Under the pieces are notes generated by a model. It did no database searches, was not told the origin of the DNA, and saw nothing but the letters and a program-made list of their open reading frames with translations. A DNA stretch of 64,000 nt, from assembly GCA_023374025.1 (NCBI GenBank), contig SIJG01000017.1, forward strand, positions 945,671 through 1,009,670, given 5' to 3'. How positions within the stretch are numbered: position 1 is the stretch's first letter; the number at the start of each line of letters is the position of its first letter. This DNA is from Heterodera schachtii (Eukaryota; Nematoda; Chromadorea; Rhabditida; Heteroderidae). Positions 24,896 through 36,698 of this stretch are shown here, in pieces. The position numbers and the translations under genes were made by a program.

Positions 24896-27842
24896 CCCTT
24901 TCCCCTGGTCCATCTTCCCCTCCCACCCTTTTCCACTCAATTAAGTTCACCGCACGTCCATTGGCTTTTTGCCTTCTTCCATTCGTGCGGGTGCCGACCT
25001 TGAATTTATTTTCGAAAAAGCCTCATTCCTCCAATCCAATTTGGGTCGGTGTTTTTGGAGTTTTAGAGGGAAATGAGTAAAGGTAAGAAGTTCGGCGGAG
25101 GGAAAACAATTGCCATTTCTTTTGACCTAAGTGAACAAATCGACAAAAAAAAACAATAAAATAAACCAAAAACGATCGAAAAGCAATCGGAAAATGGAAA
25201 CGAAATTTGAAAATGATTAGTCAAAAATAAAATAATTTTTGAAAAATTGCGGCGATGGGACGGGGCGAACGGACAAAACGAACGAACATTGAGAACATTG
25301 AGAAAATTGAGTTGGCATTTGAATGGTCGCAACTTCAGCACAATTCAGTCAAAGTGATGAAAATCGGATAAGGTGAGGGGAGGAAGAAGAAGAAGAGATT
25401 GGAAGACATTGGAAAAAGACATTGGCGAAGAATGAGGGAGAAGACGAGAAGACATCCCGGGGGGGGGGGGGGGGGGACGGACCGACCGAGGCTGCTGACC
25501 TTCATGGGGGACGGGGAGGGAGAAATGATTTTGTAGGGACTCGGAGGGGCGGGGGAGGCGGGCAAAGTGTCGGATCGCATGCCGCGAGGAGGCACAATAG
25601 CACGGGGGAAGGCGAAGATGGAATTGCAATTAAAAAAGGGGCGGGTCATTGCCGAGGCACAAAAAAAATGCCGCTCTCTCTGACGAGGTTAATTGGAAGA
25701 AATGAGGGGGAGGGGAGAGGGACATGGATTAGGAGAAAGGCACTGATGAGAAGAGAAAAGCATTGATCAGAGGGAAAGGCACTGATCAGAAGAGAAAGGC
25801 ACTGATCAGAAAAAGGGTGTAAGAAAGGCATTGATCAGAAGTTTATCGGAGGAAATGACCGGCAGAGAATGATCGGAGAAGTATTTATGACAACGAAAAA
25901 ATAATAATTCTGTTGAAAGTTTCGACAAAAGGCGCGGGCGACGGATGGCCAAAAAGCGATTTGACCGCCTCGAGGGTCATAAAAAGGGACAAGCAATGCA
26001 CGAAACTGTCCGAAATTCGTTGGATTTGTCCAACTTTACGATTGCGCCCCCCCCCCCCCCCTCCCCAAAGCAATCGGTGGTCATTTCCCCCCCCCCCCAA
26101 CTTTCATCCTTTTTTGCGCAGTTTTCTTCCGGAACATTGGACATTTGAAGGGGGGGGGGGGATTAATTGAATTCGATCTCAAGGACCTTCACCCCAAAAA
26201 TTTGCCGAATGTTTGCCAGGGGCAAGCGGCGGAAAATGAATTGTGGACAACGAAGGGAAGGGGGCGGCGGGAGGGCATCGGTGGTCACGGAATGACACAC
26301 AAAGCGCCGACGACCGATGATTTGATTAGAAAAAGCGTAAAACAGAAAAATTATTGTTATTACAGAATTTTGTATAAACGATTTAAAGATAAATGAATGT
26401 TTTTTGTTGATATTAAAGTGCCAAAAGAATATTTGATTTTAAAACAGTTCATTAAAAATTAATCACTATTCTAAATTTATTAAATGTGAATTTAAATTTG
26501 GAATTGATCACCGTTCAATTTCGATCAAATGCTTTTCCCGACAACGAATGCTCTCCCTCCCCTCCCCCCCCCCCTTTTTGCCCCCGGCACTTCCCAATTT
26601 CCCATAAACATTTTGGCTGTCCTTCCCTTTGATGGTCAATTTGCATATTTTTATGATAAGTGATCAACAAACAAAATTAATATTCACTCGTAAAGCGATG
26701 GAAATAAAATAATCGCAAATTTTCAAAAGGGCCGAAATTGGGACAAAAGGACAATTGGCAAAACGAATTGTGGTCAATTTCCTCGTTAGTTTTCGTTATT
26801 AAAAAAAAAATGAAATTGACAAAAAAAATGGATTTTCTTAAATTTATTAAAACGAATTCGGAAAAAGTGTGAATTGGTCGTGAACGAATGCAAATTTTCA
26901 GTTCAAATCACTCATCGCCCCTTTGATCCTCGCCAAACCATCGATTTGCCGCCCCCCCTAAAAAAGCCCTTACTCAAACCATTGGAAGAACATCGACACC
27001 TGCCGAATATTTTGGATCACTCTTCCCCCCCCCCCTTAAGCATTTGATCATTTCGTCGTTTTCTCGCTGTAAAGAAAGGCGGCACTTTTCAACTGTTGAG
27101 CGTCAGTGAAACCATCGGAAAGTGGGGCTAAGAGAGGTACAAAAGCGAAGGGATAACATAAATAAGGCGAGGGAAGAGAACCGGTAAATTTGGGGGGATT
27201 GATCGAACTGATGAGGGAAGGAACGGTGATCAGTGATCAGCAGATGAACTACAAGAGGAGGAAGCGAACAGAGAGACAACGCGGAAGAGAGAGAGGGAGA
27301 GAGACAGAGATAAAACCGTCGCAGCCGGGCGGACGGGGACGGGGGGGGGGGGGGGGAATCCACGGGATTTTGGGAACCGTCCAACTCGCCATAGTCAATT
27401 CGCGTCCATCTCGCAGCGGCCAACTCGCCGTGCTCAACTCGCCACGCCTTGTTTTACGGCTTTCTCGCCGCCTTATTTTTCGATGCAAAAATTAGTCAGG
27501 GTCAATAGATTTTAGTTGAAATTTCCCTGAAACTTTCAACGATTTTAATGTTGTGAATGCGATTTGGAACGGGCGGTGCCGCTACAATTTCACACGTCAT
27601 TTGGAAATCCACATAAAACAGAAAATAATTATTATTCATTTTTCTGTTACTTTCTTATTCCCATTGGCATTTGGTAACTCAGCGAGTGCCGTTGATGAAA
27701 AGTGACCAATGCTTTGGCACGGAGCTGGGAAGCAGTTCCATGCATTCTTCGGCACGTCTCATTTAACCTGCGTTGATTTTTTTTTTTTTTGCTTCTAAAT
27801 TGGCCATGTCCATTTCGTGAATTTGACAAAAATTGGCGGTGA

Positions 27843-27896
27843 GAATCCCCGTCCCCGTTTGTTCTCCGCTCTCCATCCCCGCCGGGGACGGGGATT
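27843..27896. repeat. GC-rich hairpin (inverted repeat)
   Basis: AATCCCCGTCCCCG is followed about 25 bp later by its exact complement CGGGGACGGGGATT, so a 14 bp stem can form. It lies beside AT-rich DNA and resembles the terminus of a mobile element, but no partner terminus was found. Confidence 0.75.
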
Positions 27897-28092
27897 ACAA
27901 AGATGGGCTCGACGACCAAAAATGAAGCAGCTTTTTGACGAAATAGGAGAAGAATTTAAGATAATTTCTATTTAATTTAATTTTATATCAAATAAACATT
28001 ATTTGAATTCCTTGCGTATTTTAAAAGTCATCAGAACAAAAAATATACTTTTATTCGGTCCTTTGTCACTTCAAAAAGTGCAAATTTGGGCG

Positions 28093-28602
28093 CTTCACAA
28101 AAAAAAAGTGCAAAAATCAAAAATCAAACTTGTGATTTTTCCTATGTTTTTTTTATCAATTTTTTAAAATTATAAACATGTTAAAATTTATTAAATTGAT
28201 GCTCAAGTACACATTGTTCAAAGTTTTGTTTGATTTCGAATAAAACTAATGAAAATTTATCTAATATTAAATAAAATCATTAGCCAGACAAATTTGAATT
28301 TTTTTAATGTTTGAAGTTTCAATGGCGACTATAATTTTACAAAATAAAGCCTAAGCAAAGAACTAAGCCATTAGCTTGAGTTGAAGCGGATACATTTACA
28401 TATAAGTATTTCCATATTTTATATAATTTGAGTTCATTTATAATTTTAGTCCATTTGTAATTGAACTTGAAATATTAAAAAAATTAAAAGTAATCTATCT
28501 GGCTAATGATTTATTTAATATTAGGTAAATTTTTATAATTAAAAAAATTGATAAAAATCATAGGAAAAATCAGGTTTTTGATTTTTGCACTTTTTGTGAA
28601 GT
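28093..28602. mobile_element. Foldback / MITE-like element, ~510 bp
   Basis: The left end CTTCACAAAAAAAAAGTGC is mirrored on the other strand by the right end, whose complement reads CTTCACAAAAAGTGC. The mirror continues inward with few mismatches through ATTTTTCCTATG, CTAATATTAAATAAA and ATCATTAGCCAGA, to a centre near 28360 around CTAAGCAAAGAACTAAGCC. The left arm carries about 75 bp absent from the right arm. There is no open frame. Long near-complete terminal inverted repeats with an AT-rich body fit a foldback or non-autonomous DNA transposon. No clear target-site duplication was found. Confidence 0.85.
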
Positions 28603-30728
28603 TGCCAACCTTCGTTTTATTCTATTTTAAGGTATGTAACTAAATTTTGTAAAATCGTTTAAAACATAATTTCAGAGTCATGAATATGAATTTTTTTTTA
28701 AATGCGATTCCAATTAAATTGATCTTTTTCAACAAAAGCATTATTTGTCGCATATTTGTCTCGTGTTTTGATTTTGAAAAATATTTTTAATATTCAACCC
28801 CTATTAAAATAATAATTGCTCTCTCTCTCTCTCTCTCTCTCTCTACGCAGATTCAATTTGCGGCTGTTCGGCTTAACGAGAGTTATCTTTTAATCATTGC
28901 CCCGAGAAATGATCAAAAAGTTTTCTTCCGGCAAACCGCAGAATAATAACCGCAGAATAATAACCGCAGAATAATTTTTCCTGCTTCTGCATTTTTTGAT
29001 CTACAACACATAATGTCTATGGAGATATTTATTCGAAACTGATCAAACTGATGAGACATGTGCTGATGGGCTGCGGTGGTTGGTGACGATCATCCTCAAA
29101 AGTTGATTTATTCGATCAGTGATCGGCCCCTTGCCTCGTCCCTTTCTCATTGTCATCCATTGTGTTCTTCTCTCCTTCCCTCTGTTCTTAATCTTTTCTC
29201 CACCTCCCACCTTTCTGCTGATCATTTCCATCCACCCACTCCCTCTTTCCTCTTCTTCCCCTCCCCTTCTCTCCCTCTCTCTCCTCCCCCCTCTCTTTCT
29301 CCCCCGGCCTCTTCCTCCCTCTCTCCTCTCCTTCCGCCCTCCCCCTCTCTCTCCTCTTCTTCCCCTCCCCTTCTCTCCCTCTCTCTCCTCCCCCCTCTCT
29401 CTCTCTCTCTCTGTCTCTCTTATACCCTCTTCACTCTTCCTCCTTCTGTTCTTTCTTTTGCACTCTTCCGCTCTCCTTCCCCTCCTCCTCCTCTTCTCCC
29501 CTTCCTAACGGTCGTAATGCGACACCACCGCATTTCAGAGGGTGGGGATGAATTGAAGTTGGGTTGGTTGGTCTCTGTCGGTTGATTGGACCGACGGGAG
29601 CACATAATATGGGTAATTTGTTTGATGCGTTCTCTCGGCAGTCCTTCCCCCCCCCCTTTTTTTCTTTGCTTTTATTTCCCCGCGCATTTATTCCTTCTCC
29701 CAATTTTCCATTATTTATTTTAAATTTAATTCATTTTCCATTTCAAATTTCCATTGGTTTTTCCCCAGTGAATTGCCAATTATTAAGTCTTCTGTCGAGC
29801 TTCTGCCTTCCCCCCCCCCCTCCGTCTGTTCTGTCTTTGTCGGCTTTATCCTGTTACCTTATCATCCCATCATTTCTTGCCCCTCCCCCAATATCCCCCC
29901 AATCCGTCTATTATCCCCTGCTGCGGGTAATAAATCATCCCCCAAATGAATTTGCCCCTCGGGGAATGCTGAGCTCTCTTCCCTCACTCTCTCGACCATT
30001 TGGCCGTTAATTGACGAGCTGTCGGGAGAAAGAAGAAAAGGGGGAGCGGGAAAAGGGAAAAATAAGTGAGCGAGAAGGAAGGGAGAGAGATAGAGAGGGA
30101 GTAAGAGAGAGCAGTGGAGAGACAGTGGGGAGAGGGAGAGAGAGAAGCAAGAAAAAGAGAGGGGGAGAGAGAGAGAGGCGGCTGAGGTTCGGGCAGCAGG
30201 CGCTTCAGTCATGGCAGAAAGGAGGGCACTGAGTTTCTTTGCTTGCCTCGGGCGAAAGAATGAAACTCTTCTCCCTCCCCTCCCTTTTTCTTCCTTCGCT
30301 TCCGCTTTTTCTTCCGTTTGACTCGTCTGAAAGAAGGAAAAAAGAAGGCACAAATTAGTGCATCGGCAGTAGAAATGCGGTGGCATAAGATGAAGCCGAA
30401 AATGAAGTCAGCAGAAAAGGAAAAGTTGGCAAAACAAATGCCTTTATTCCTCCGACCCCTCCCCCCGCCCTTCCATTCCTCACTTTTTCGTTTTCTTCCG
30501 ACCAATCATTTTATCACTCGCTCCCCCCCCCCGCATTTTCTCCCCGGTCCCTTTGTCCACCTTTCCCCCTCCGCCTCCGGTCCTTCGGTCTCATAGTCCC
30601 CTCGGGGGTTGTACCCCCCCCCCCCCCCCTCCCCGCCCTCTCATCGAATGGTGCCTCATCCCCCGGCGAATTTAATTATACTTCTTCCTCAACTGCCCCC
30701 CCCCCTCTCTCTCTCTCTCCTCTCTGTT

Positions 30729-30771
<43 letters not shown>

Positions 30772-31075
30772 ATCCACTCATTCTTTTTTTCCTCTCATCC
30801 ATGAGAGGAAGTCGACATGAATGATGCTAAATAATAATGAACTTTTCCAAAGCAGCCAGCTGAGTCCAACTCCTCTCTTTCCCTCCTTCATTCCCCTTTT
30901 CTTCCCCCTCCCAATTCCCTTCCTTGGCTCGACCACAATCTCAACTTTCATTCACCGCCCAACAGCCAACGCGCAGCCGCTAAGTAACCCTGAAATTGGA
31001 TATACCTATTCCATTATGCCTTTCCTAACTGACTGTGACAGAGGCGCGATGAAAGGGGAGCGCGGGGGAGGGGAG
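28603..31075. other. Intergenic region rich in microsatellites
   Basis: Holds a (CT)n run at 28819-28845, three copies of an AATAATAACCGCAG-type unit at 28938-28976, CT-rich DNA at 29240-29480, GA-rich DNA at 30035-30185, poly(C) near 29648, 29811 and 30616, and (CT)n at 30702-30772. An antisense open stretch at 30185-30330, preceded by an acceptor-like CTTTCAG, could be an exon but has no partner I can identify. Confidence 0.5.
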
Positions 31076-31312
31076 GGCGGAGGATGAAAGAGGGAGGGAG
31101 GGGAGGGGAGGGCGGAGGATGAAAGAGGGAGGGAGGGGAGGGGAGGGCGGAGGATGAAAGAGGGAGGGAGGGGAGGAGAGGGGGGGGGGGGGGGGATGAA
31201 AGAGGGAGGGAGGGGAGGAGAGGGGGGGGGGGGGATGAAAGAGGGAGGGAGGGGAGGAGAGGGGGGGGGATGAAAGAGGGAGGGAGGGGAGGAGAGGGGG
31301 GGGGTGGGTGTG
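31076..31312. repeat. ~36-46 bp GA-rich minisatellite with expanding poly(G)
   Basis: Six copies of GGATGAAAGAGGGAGGGAGG plus a GGGGAGGGGAG/GGGGAGGAGAG tail. Copies from 31170 onward carry a growing or shrinking poly(G) block (about 17, 13, 10 and 10 G) in place of GGGC. Confidence 0.9.
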
Positions 31313-32937
31313 GGGATGGGCAGCCGCTTGATCAATTTGTTTTGGTCCCTTTGCCTTTGGTTTCTGTCGTTCGTCCGCCCATTGGAAATGCGTGGGGATG
31401 CGTAACGCATGCGCCAAACAGCAGAAAGGACGGATGGACCATAAGCTGCACAAATCAGTCGGCAGTCAGTCATTCGGTTTAGGAGAGCAGTCGAAGGCCC
31501 CCCCCCCCCGCCAAATCCTCCGCCGATTGAATGCTTAGCTGACACTGGCGCAACTCCATCCCATCCCATCCCTCCCATCCTTCCCATTCAGTCATTTCCC
31601 ATCCCATCAAACCTCTCTTCCCCTCCCCTCCCCCTTTCTCTTCTGTTTCACTCCTAATTAGTGTTTGTTCACCTACTCAATATGAATATCGGTCTGTGCA
31701 AATTAAATTGCTCTTTTTGGTACATTATTATATCCGATTAAATTTCAATTGATTGTTTTTTATCCATAATTTCTCCAAATTGCCTCCATCAATGCCCCAA
31801 AATGTCGGCAATTTCCGTCAGCAGAGACCGACTAATCCCTTTTCGCCCCCCCCCCCCTTTGTCGATCTCTCTCGACATGACATATTATTCGGTGAATTTT
31901 GGCTGCCCATTGGTTGCGGTTGGTGGCGCCCAACGCAGCAACAGCAGCAGAGAACAGAGTGCTGCGGGAGGTGCTCTTGTCGATGTGTTGTTATTGTCGT
32001 CCCACCCAAAACCCTTCTCCCCCCCCCCCTCCGTCGCGCGTGTGCATTTTGCCCCCCCCCAAATTCCCCCCCCCCCATTTTCCCAATTTTCCTATTGACC
32101 CTCTAACCGCCGTCGGCGATTCGTCGCCCATTGTTCTCTTCCGCCAACAGAGCGGCGATCGCCGCGAGGCGGAGGCCGTATTAGCGAGGGTTTTTCGAGT
32201 GCGTCTCCAACTTGTCCTATTTGGTCCTTCTTTCTCTGCTGGTGCGCTGTCGGCTGTTGTGTCGTCGTCCGCTCGGCTCAGTTGCGTGTCCTTCCCCCCA
32301 TTCTCGACATTCTCTCATTCCCTTCCCTTCCCTTCCCCTCCCTTTTCCCCCATTAGTCTCTCGTCCCTCCGCCACAATTTATTCCGCAATTCGCTCTCTG
32401 TCATTTCATTTTATCTGCCGAACATTCTTCGTATTTTCACTTTTTACATTTGTTAGTGCCTTCCTAAACCAAATTAATTAATTGGTGTGCCAATGCCTTT
32501 CATTGTCTGGGAAATGCCGTGCCATTCGGCTCTTCCTTTCTCTAGGGATTTCCTCGCTGCCATTCATTGGATTTTGTCCATCCCCCCCCCCCACTTTTTT
32601 TATTTCAGGCCCTTTGCCACAATTTCATTGGCCCTCTCCCACTCCGATAAGTGCCTTCTTTCCACTAGCCAATGTTTCTTTGCCATTTCCCCTTCAAGTC
32701 TTTGCGTGACTCCGTCGTCGTTTTCCGTCCCTCTTCTATTGCCCGTCGCACAAATTCGGGTGAAAGGCATTCATTTGCCATCATTCCATTGTCAGTTTCG
32801 GCACTCGTGGAAAAGGGCTGAATTCAAATTCGAAGTGCCAGCATTTGTTTCCATCTCCTCACATTCTCCTCATTATTTTAATTGTTATTTCCTGTTTCAA
32901 AATCTTTCTCATTGCCAATTAGCGTTTATTAAGCCAA
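31313..32937. other. Region upstream of the ELAV-like gene
   Basis: Poly(C) at 31499-31509, 31847-31857, 32021-32030 and 32581-32591 alternates with mixed-composition DNA at 31320-31560 and 32440-32930. No exon is supported. It could contain 5' UTR exons and the promoter of the gene starting at 32938; I see no defined element. Confidence 0.45.
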
Positions 32938-35900
32938 ATGGTCGTTGTCTCGTCAATGGTCGACCAAAACCATAAGCGACATCAGCCGCAACAGCAGAAG
33001 AGCAACACGCGCCAAATTAGTGACGCCGCCGAAATTGGCCACCTCTCCGAGACGGATCAGCAACAACAGCAGCAGCAGAAACAACAAGAAGAACTGTACT
33101 ACGCACAACTGCTGGCAGTGCAACAACAGGCAATTGCAATGAGAGAGGGGCAACAGAAGGAGCGGGGGACGGAGCAACGACAGAACGGCGCGGAAACGGA
33201 CGGAGAAGCGGGAGACGGAGGGGAGGACGAGCGGGAAAAGCGCGAGAGAGAGGGCTCGGAACGGAACACCAATCTGATCATCAACTACTTGCCGCAGAAC
33301 ATGACGCAGGAAGAGGTGGCATAGAAAGCGGATGAATGAATAAATAAATGCCCACGAACAAACGCAGCCCATTTAAAACGCTAAAAAACAATGGCATTTT
33401 TAGCTTAAACGCCTACTTTTAAAATTGAATTTTTGGATTTTTCGGATTCATATCATGTGTTTGGCAATTTTTTCACTTTTTACTATGAGTTTCGCATGTT
33501 TAGATTTCATTTTTAGTGTTGCTTTCCGTTTTATTTGTCCCTCTCCGTTTTTTTAGGTGCGCGCCCTTTTCGGTTCGATGGGCGAAGTGGAGTCGTGCAA
33601 GTAATAACAGACAATCATTCCCATGCCTTTTGCTTTGTAAAAGTTCATTTTGGATTAAGATTGATTCGTGACAAATCCTCCGGTGAGTGCTTTTTCCTAC
33701 CGTACCTTTTCAGCATTCTCTGCTACCGTACTCCTCCACTTTCCTTCCCCTCTTTCCACCGTATCTTTTGCCTCTTTCCAATGCTTTTAACTCACCTCAG
33801 TTTCATCTTCTAAATTTGGTTGTGTGTTTAATGGACGCGATGAATACTGCTGCGCTGTTTTTGTTGTCGTTGTTTCACTTTTCTTTTCATTTCCTTTGGA
33901 TTTTTTTTGCCCTTTCGTTCCGATCACTTTTTCCATTGGCTTAATAAATCCCCCGGGGGAATGCCATGCCAAAGTCTTTTCGTATTTTCCGTTTGGCATT
34001 ATCCCCCCCCCCTTCTCCCAATTGCTCCTCTTTTTCTTCTTCCGAACTCCTCGGTTTAGGCCAATCGCTTGGCTACGCTTTTGTAAATTATGAGCGGCCG
34101 GAGGACGCGCGAAAGGCGCTGACCTCAATGAACGGACTTCGGCTGCAGAACAAAGTGCTAAAGGTGAGGGCGAAGGACGGACTTTTCCTTTTCAGTTCCT
34201 CCGAGTAATTAAGTAATTATTTAATTAATCATGTTAATTAATTGTTTCTGTTCTTTGCGTTGTGTCCAAATCGGATGATGGGCTGACAAACAATGAATTA
34301 TTCTTTTTTTTCCATTTTCATTTTGCTTTTGGTTTTCTTTCTATTTTTTTTTTTTGTTTTTTTTTTGAGTGCCAACAAATTCACTCACTTTTTTTTCTCG
34401 TTCATTCACCGATTTCCATTCGCACCAGTGATATGGAATTCCGCTCTAAAAAATTTCGGGTGGCGGAGTTCCGTCCCCTCACTGATTCGATTCGCACCCC
34501 CGGGGGCGTTCACCCCCCCCCCCCCTCCCCCGCCCCCAATTTTTGCGCTTTTCGTTCTTCCCAATTTGCTCCTCTCCGTCGCAGGTGTCCCTGGCAAGGC
34601 CCTCCAAAGATGACATTAAGGGCGCCAATCTGTACGTCAGCGGACTGCCTAAGTCTCTGACCCAATTTGAGCTCGAGTCGGTGTTCCGTCCCTTCGGCAC
34701 AATTATCACTTCGCGCATTTTGTCCGACAATGTCACCGGTTCGACCACAACTCTTTCCCCTCCCTTTTTGACTTTCCCCACCTTTTTTTGTTAGGCCTTT
34801 CCAAAGGCGTCGGTTTTGTGCGTTTTGACCGAAAATGTGAGGCCGAAATGGCAATTGAGAAGATGAGCGGCACCGGCCCCTGGGGCGGCGAAGAGACAAT
34901 TACCGTCAAATTCGCGAACAGTCCGTCAGCGAACAGTGCCAAATCGACAGCCCTGCAGGCAAAGAGATGAATGTGCTATGTGATCAAAATGGTTTGTTGT
35001 TTCAGGTGGCCCAAGCGATGCTGCCCTTGCAGATGCTGCAAAGTGTGTCCTCCGCCAGCGTCACCCCCGCCGCTCTTTCGCTGCCCGTTGGCACCGCGCC
35101 GCTACTCCAGGGCCTTTCCGCTTCAGCCGCCCAACAGTCTGTCGCCGGAGGGCCCATCCACGCGCACACGCCGCAGCATCGCTTCCGTTACTCGCCGTTG
35201 GCCGGCGCCCCTCTGATCAGGTAAAGAGCTGGTCACTTTAATCGTTTGATCATTTTCACAATTGTCCGTCAGTTGTGCCGCCTCTTCGATGATGCCTTCG
35301 TCCGCCTCGGCTTCCGCCATCCCTTCGTCCGTCCCCTCTCTCTCCTCCCTCGGCTCCGTCATTCCCTCGGGCTCTTCGGCGTTGGCCCATTTGGGTGCCG
35401 TCGACTATTATTCTGCGGCTGCCCTCCAGCAACAGCTTTTGCAACAACAACTGACTGCATTAGCAGCAGCAAATCCGGCACTGTCCGTGGCAGCGGCACA
35501 GCAGCAACAACAGGTGAAAAAGGGGGAAGGAGAGGGAAGGGAATCACTTACAATCACTGATCAGCCCAGAAACAGAATTGGTAATTCTAATGACCTATAA
35601 GCAATTAGTTTCTTTTGTCTTTCTCCGCTTTCCCACATTCCCTCCGCCTTTTCAGTACGCTGCGGCCATTGCCGCGGCGGTTGCGTCGAATTCGTCCATT
35701 GGCCAGCAGTGCGCCGTGCCAACTCAGTCCAATGGGTCAGACAGTCCCTCGGCCGGCGGTTGGTCTCTGTCAGTGCACAATTTGGCCTCTGAGGTCGGAG
35801 AACCAACGCTGTGGCGAATGTTTGGACCTTTCGGTGCTGTACTATCGGTGAAGGTCGGAAAGAGAAAATGCCAATGATTGGAAGTGCCAATCCTTTTCAG

Positions 35901-36059
35901 TTGTCCAAGGGAAAGGGACAGGCGACGATTAGCATGGCCAATTATGAAGAGGCAATTGTGGCAGCAAATGCATTGAATGGGACTCAGTTGGGAGGACGAA
36001 CAATTCAGGTCAAATCAAATCAAAAAAACCAAATCAGAGAGTGGCATTTAATACTATAG
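32938..36059 (+). CDS. exc-7: ELAV/Hu-family RNA-binding protein (EXC-7 type)
   Basis: Ten exons in frame: 32938-33315, 33557-33600, 33660-33682, 34060-34163, 34585-34738, 34795-34958, 35006-35220, 35273-35513, 35656-35853 and 35901-36059, giving 559 residues. A Gln/Glu-rich N-terminus precedes RRM1 (RNP2 LIINYL, then [16 protein letters not shown]1 LGYAFVNY), the ELAV-type linker [23 protein letters not shown]2 (RNP2 LYVSGL, RNP1 KGVGFVRF) and FANSP. A ~170-residue Ala/Ser/Gln-rich hinge leads to RRM3 (RNP2 [21 protein letters not shown]). ELAV/Hu proteins bind AU/U-rich RNA and control splicing and stability; nematode EXC-7 acts in neurons and the excretory canal. RRM3 is unusual: its RNP1 is KGQATISM and the preceding loop is short. 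The intron after 34958 has a GC donor; unspliced, it reads to a stop three codons later. Exon 3 is only 23 nt. Confidence 0.9.
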
Positions 36060-36698
36060 AACAGGAAGCGAGTCACAGTTTATTGGCCCAACCCTTCAAT
36101 TAATTTTATTTTTCTTTTTAAGATTTCATTTAAATCCTCCGGCGGTCTTTTGCCTTCGCTGCTGCGGTGATTTATCCTTCTGATCAAAAAAAGAACAAAC
36201 AAACAAATGATGATCAGAGTCAGTCATTCGCTTTCTTCCATTGCCTCTCCATTTCCGCCCAAATTCTTTTTTTTTTTTTGCCAGTAGAGAATTACGGTAT
36301 AATATAATACGGTATGAAAATGTTTTTAACAATTTATTTTGCTTTTCCTCGCGCTATTTTTCGAGCTTAATTGTGACCCGTAAAAATGTAAAAATATCAT
36401 TAAAATATGTGAAAATTTCCTTTTAAATGATTCACTGATAATTGAACAATTTGATGAATAAATAAATAATTGAATGTTTTGACAATTTATGTTTTTCATA
36501 GTTCAAAAATTGTTCACTGATTGCCAATTAATTGGCTGTGTCTCGCGTTCGTTTCGTTCGCCCTTTCTTCCCTAATAGCCAATTAAAATGGATTACCTAT
36601 TTATCTTTTTTCATCCCTCCCCATCGTCTGCCAATTTGCCATCAATTGAATCCCTCCGTCTCCATAAAATTCATTTTTTTTAAATTATCTATTTGGTA
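36060..36698. other. Intergenic region between ELAV and TSP1 genes
   Basis: 640 bp, AT-rich in the second half. Probably contains the ELAV 3' UTR; no AATAAA occurs close to the stop. TACGGTA words occur at 36293 and 36309. No coding potential is seen. Confidence 0.5.

Larger units (their letters stand above)
22818..28092. other. Intergenic low-complexity region
   Basis: No supported gene. Contents include purine-rich DNA at 22640-23500 and 23730-24240, poly(G) at 22301-22317, 23559-23578, 24041-24055, 25460-25476 and 27341-27356, poly(C) at 26046-26061 and 26568-26576, and AT-rich unique DNA at 26340-26900. A short array of a ~21 bp unit containing CACTGATCAGAAGAGAAAGG lies at 25730-25840. 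The stretch 27370-27480 repeats CAACTCGCC with variants. Confidence 0.5.

Noticed and set aside
27843..27896. GC-rich hairpin considered as a Helitron 3' end
   Set aside because: A Helitron end should have the hairpin followed closely by CTRR and a T at the target; the sequence after it (ACAAAGATGG) does not fit and no 5' TC end was found.
31753..32106. Open frames upstream of ELAV
   Set aside because: Cross poly(C) runs, mixed frames and no RRM-type or other domain; more likely 5' flanking or UTR sequence.
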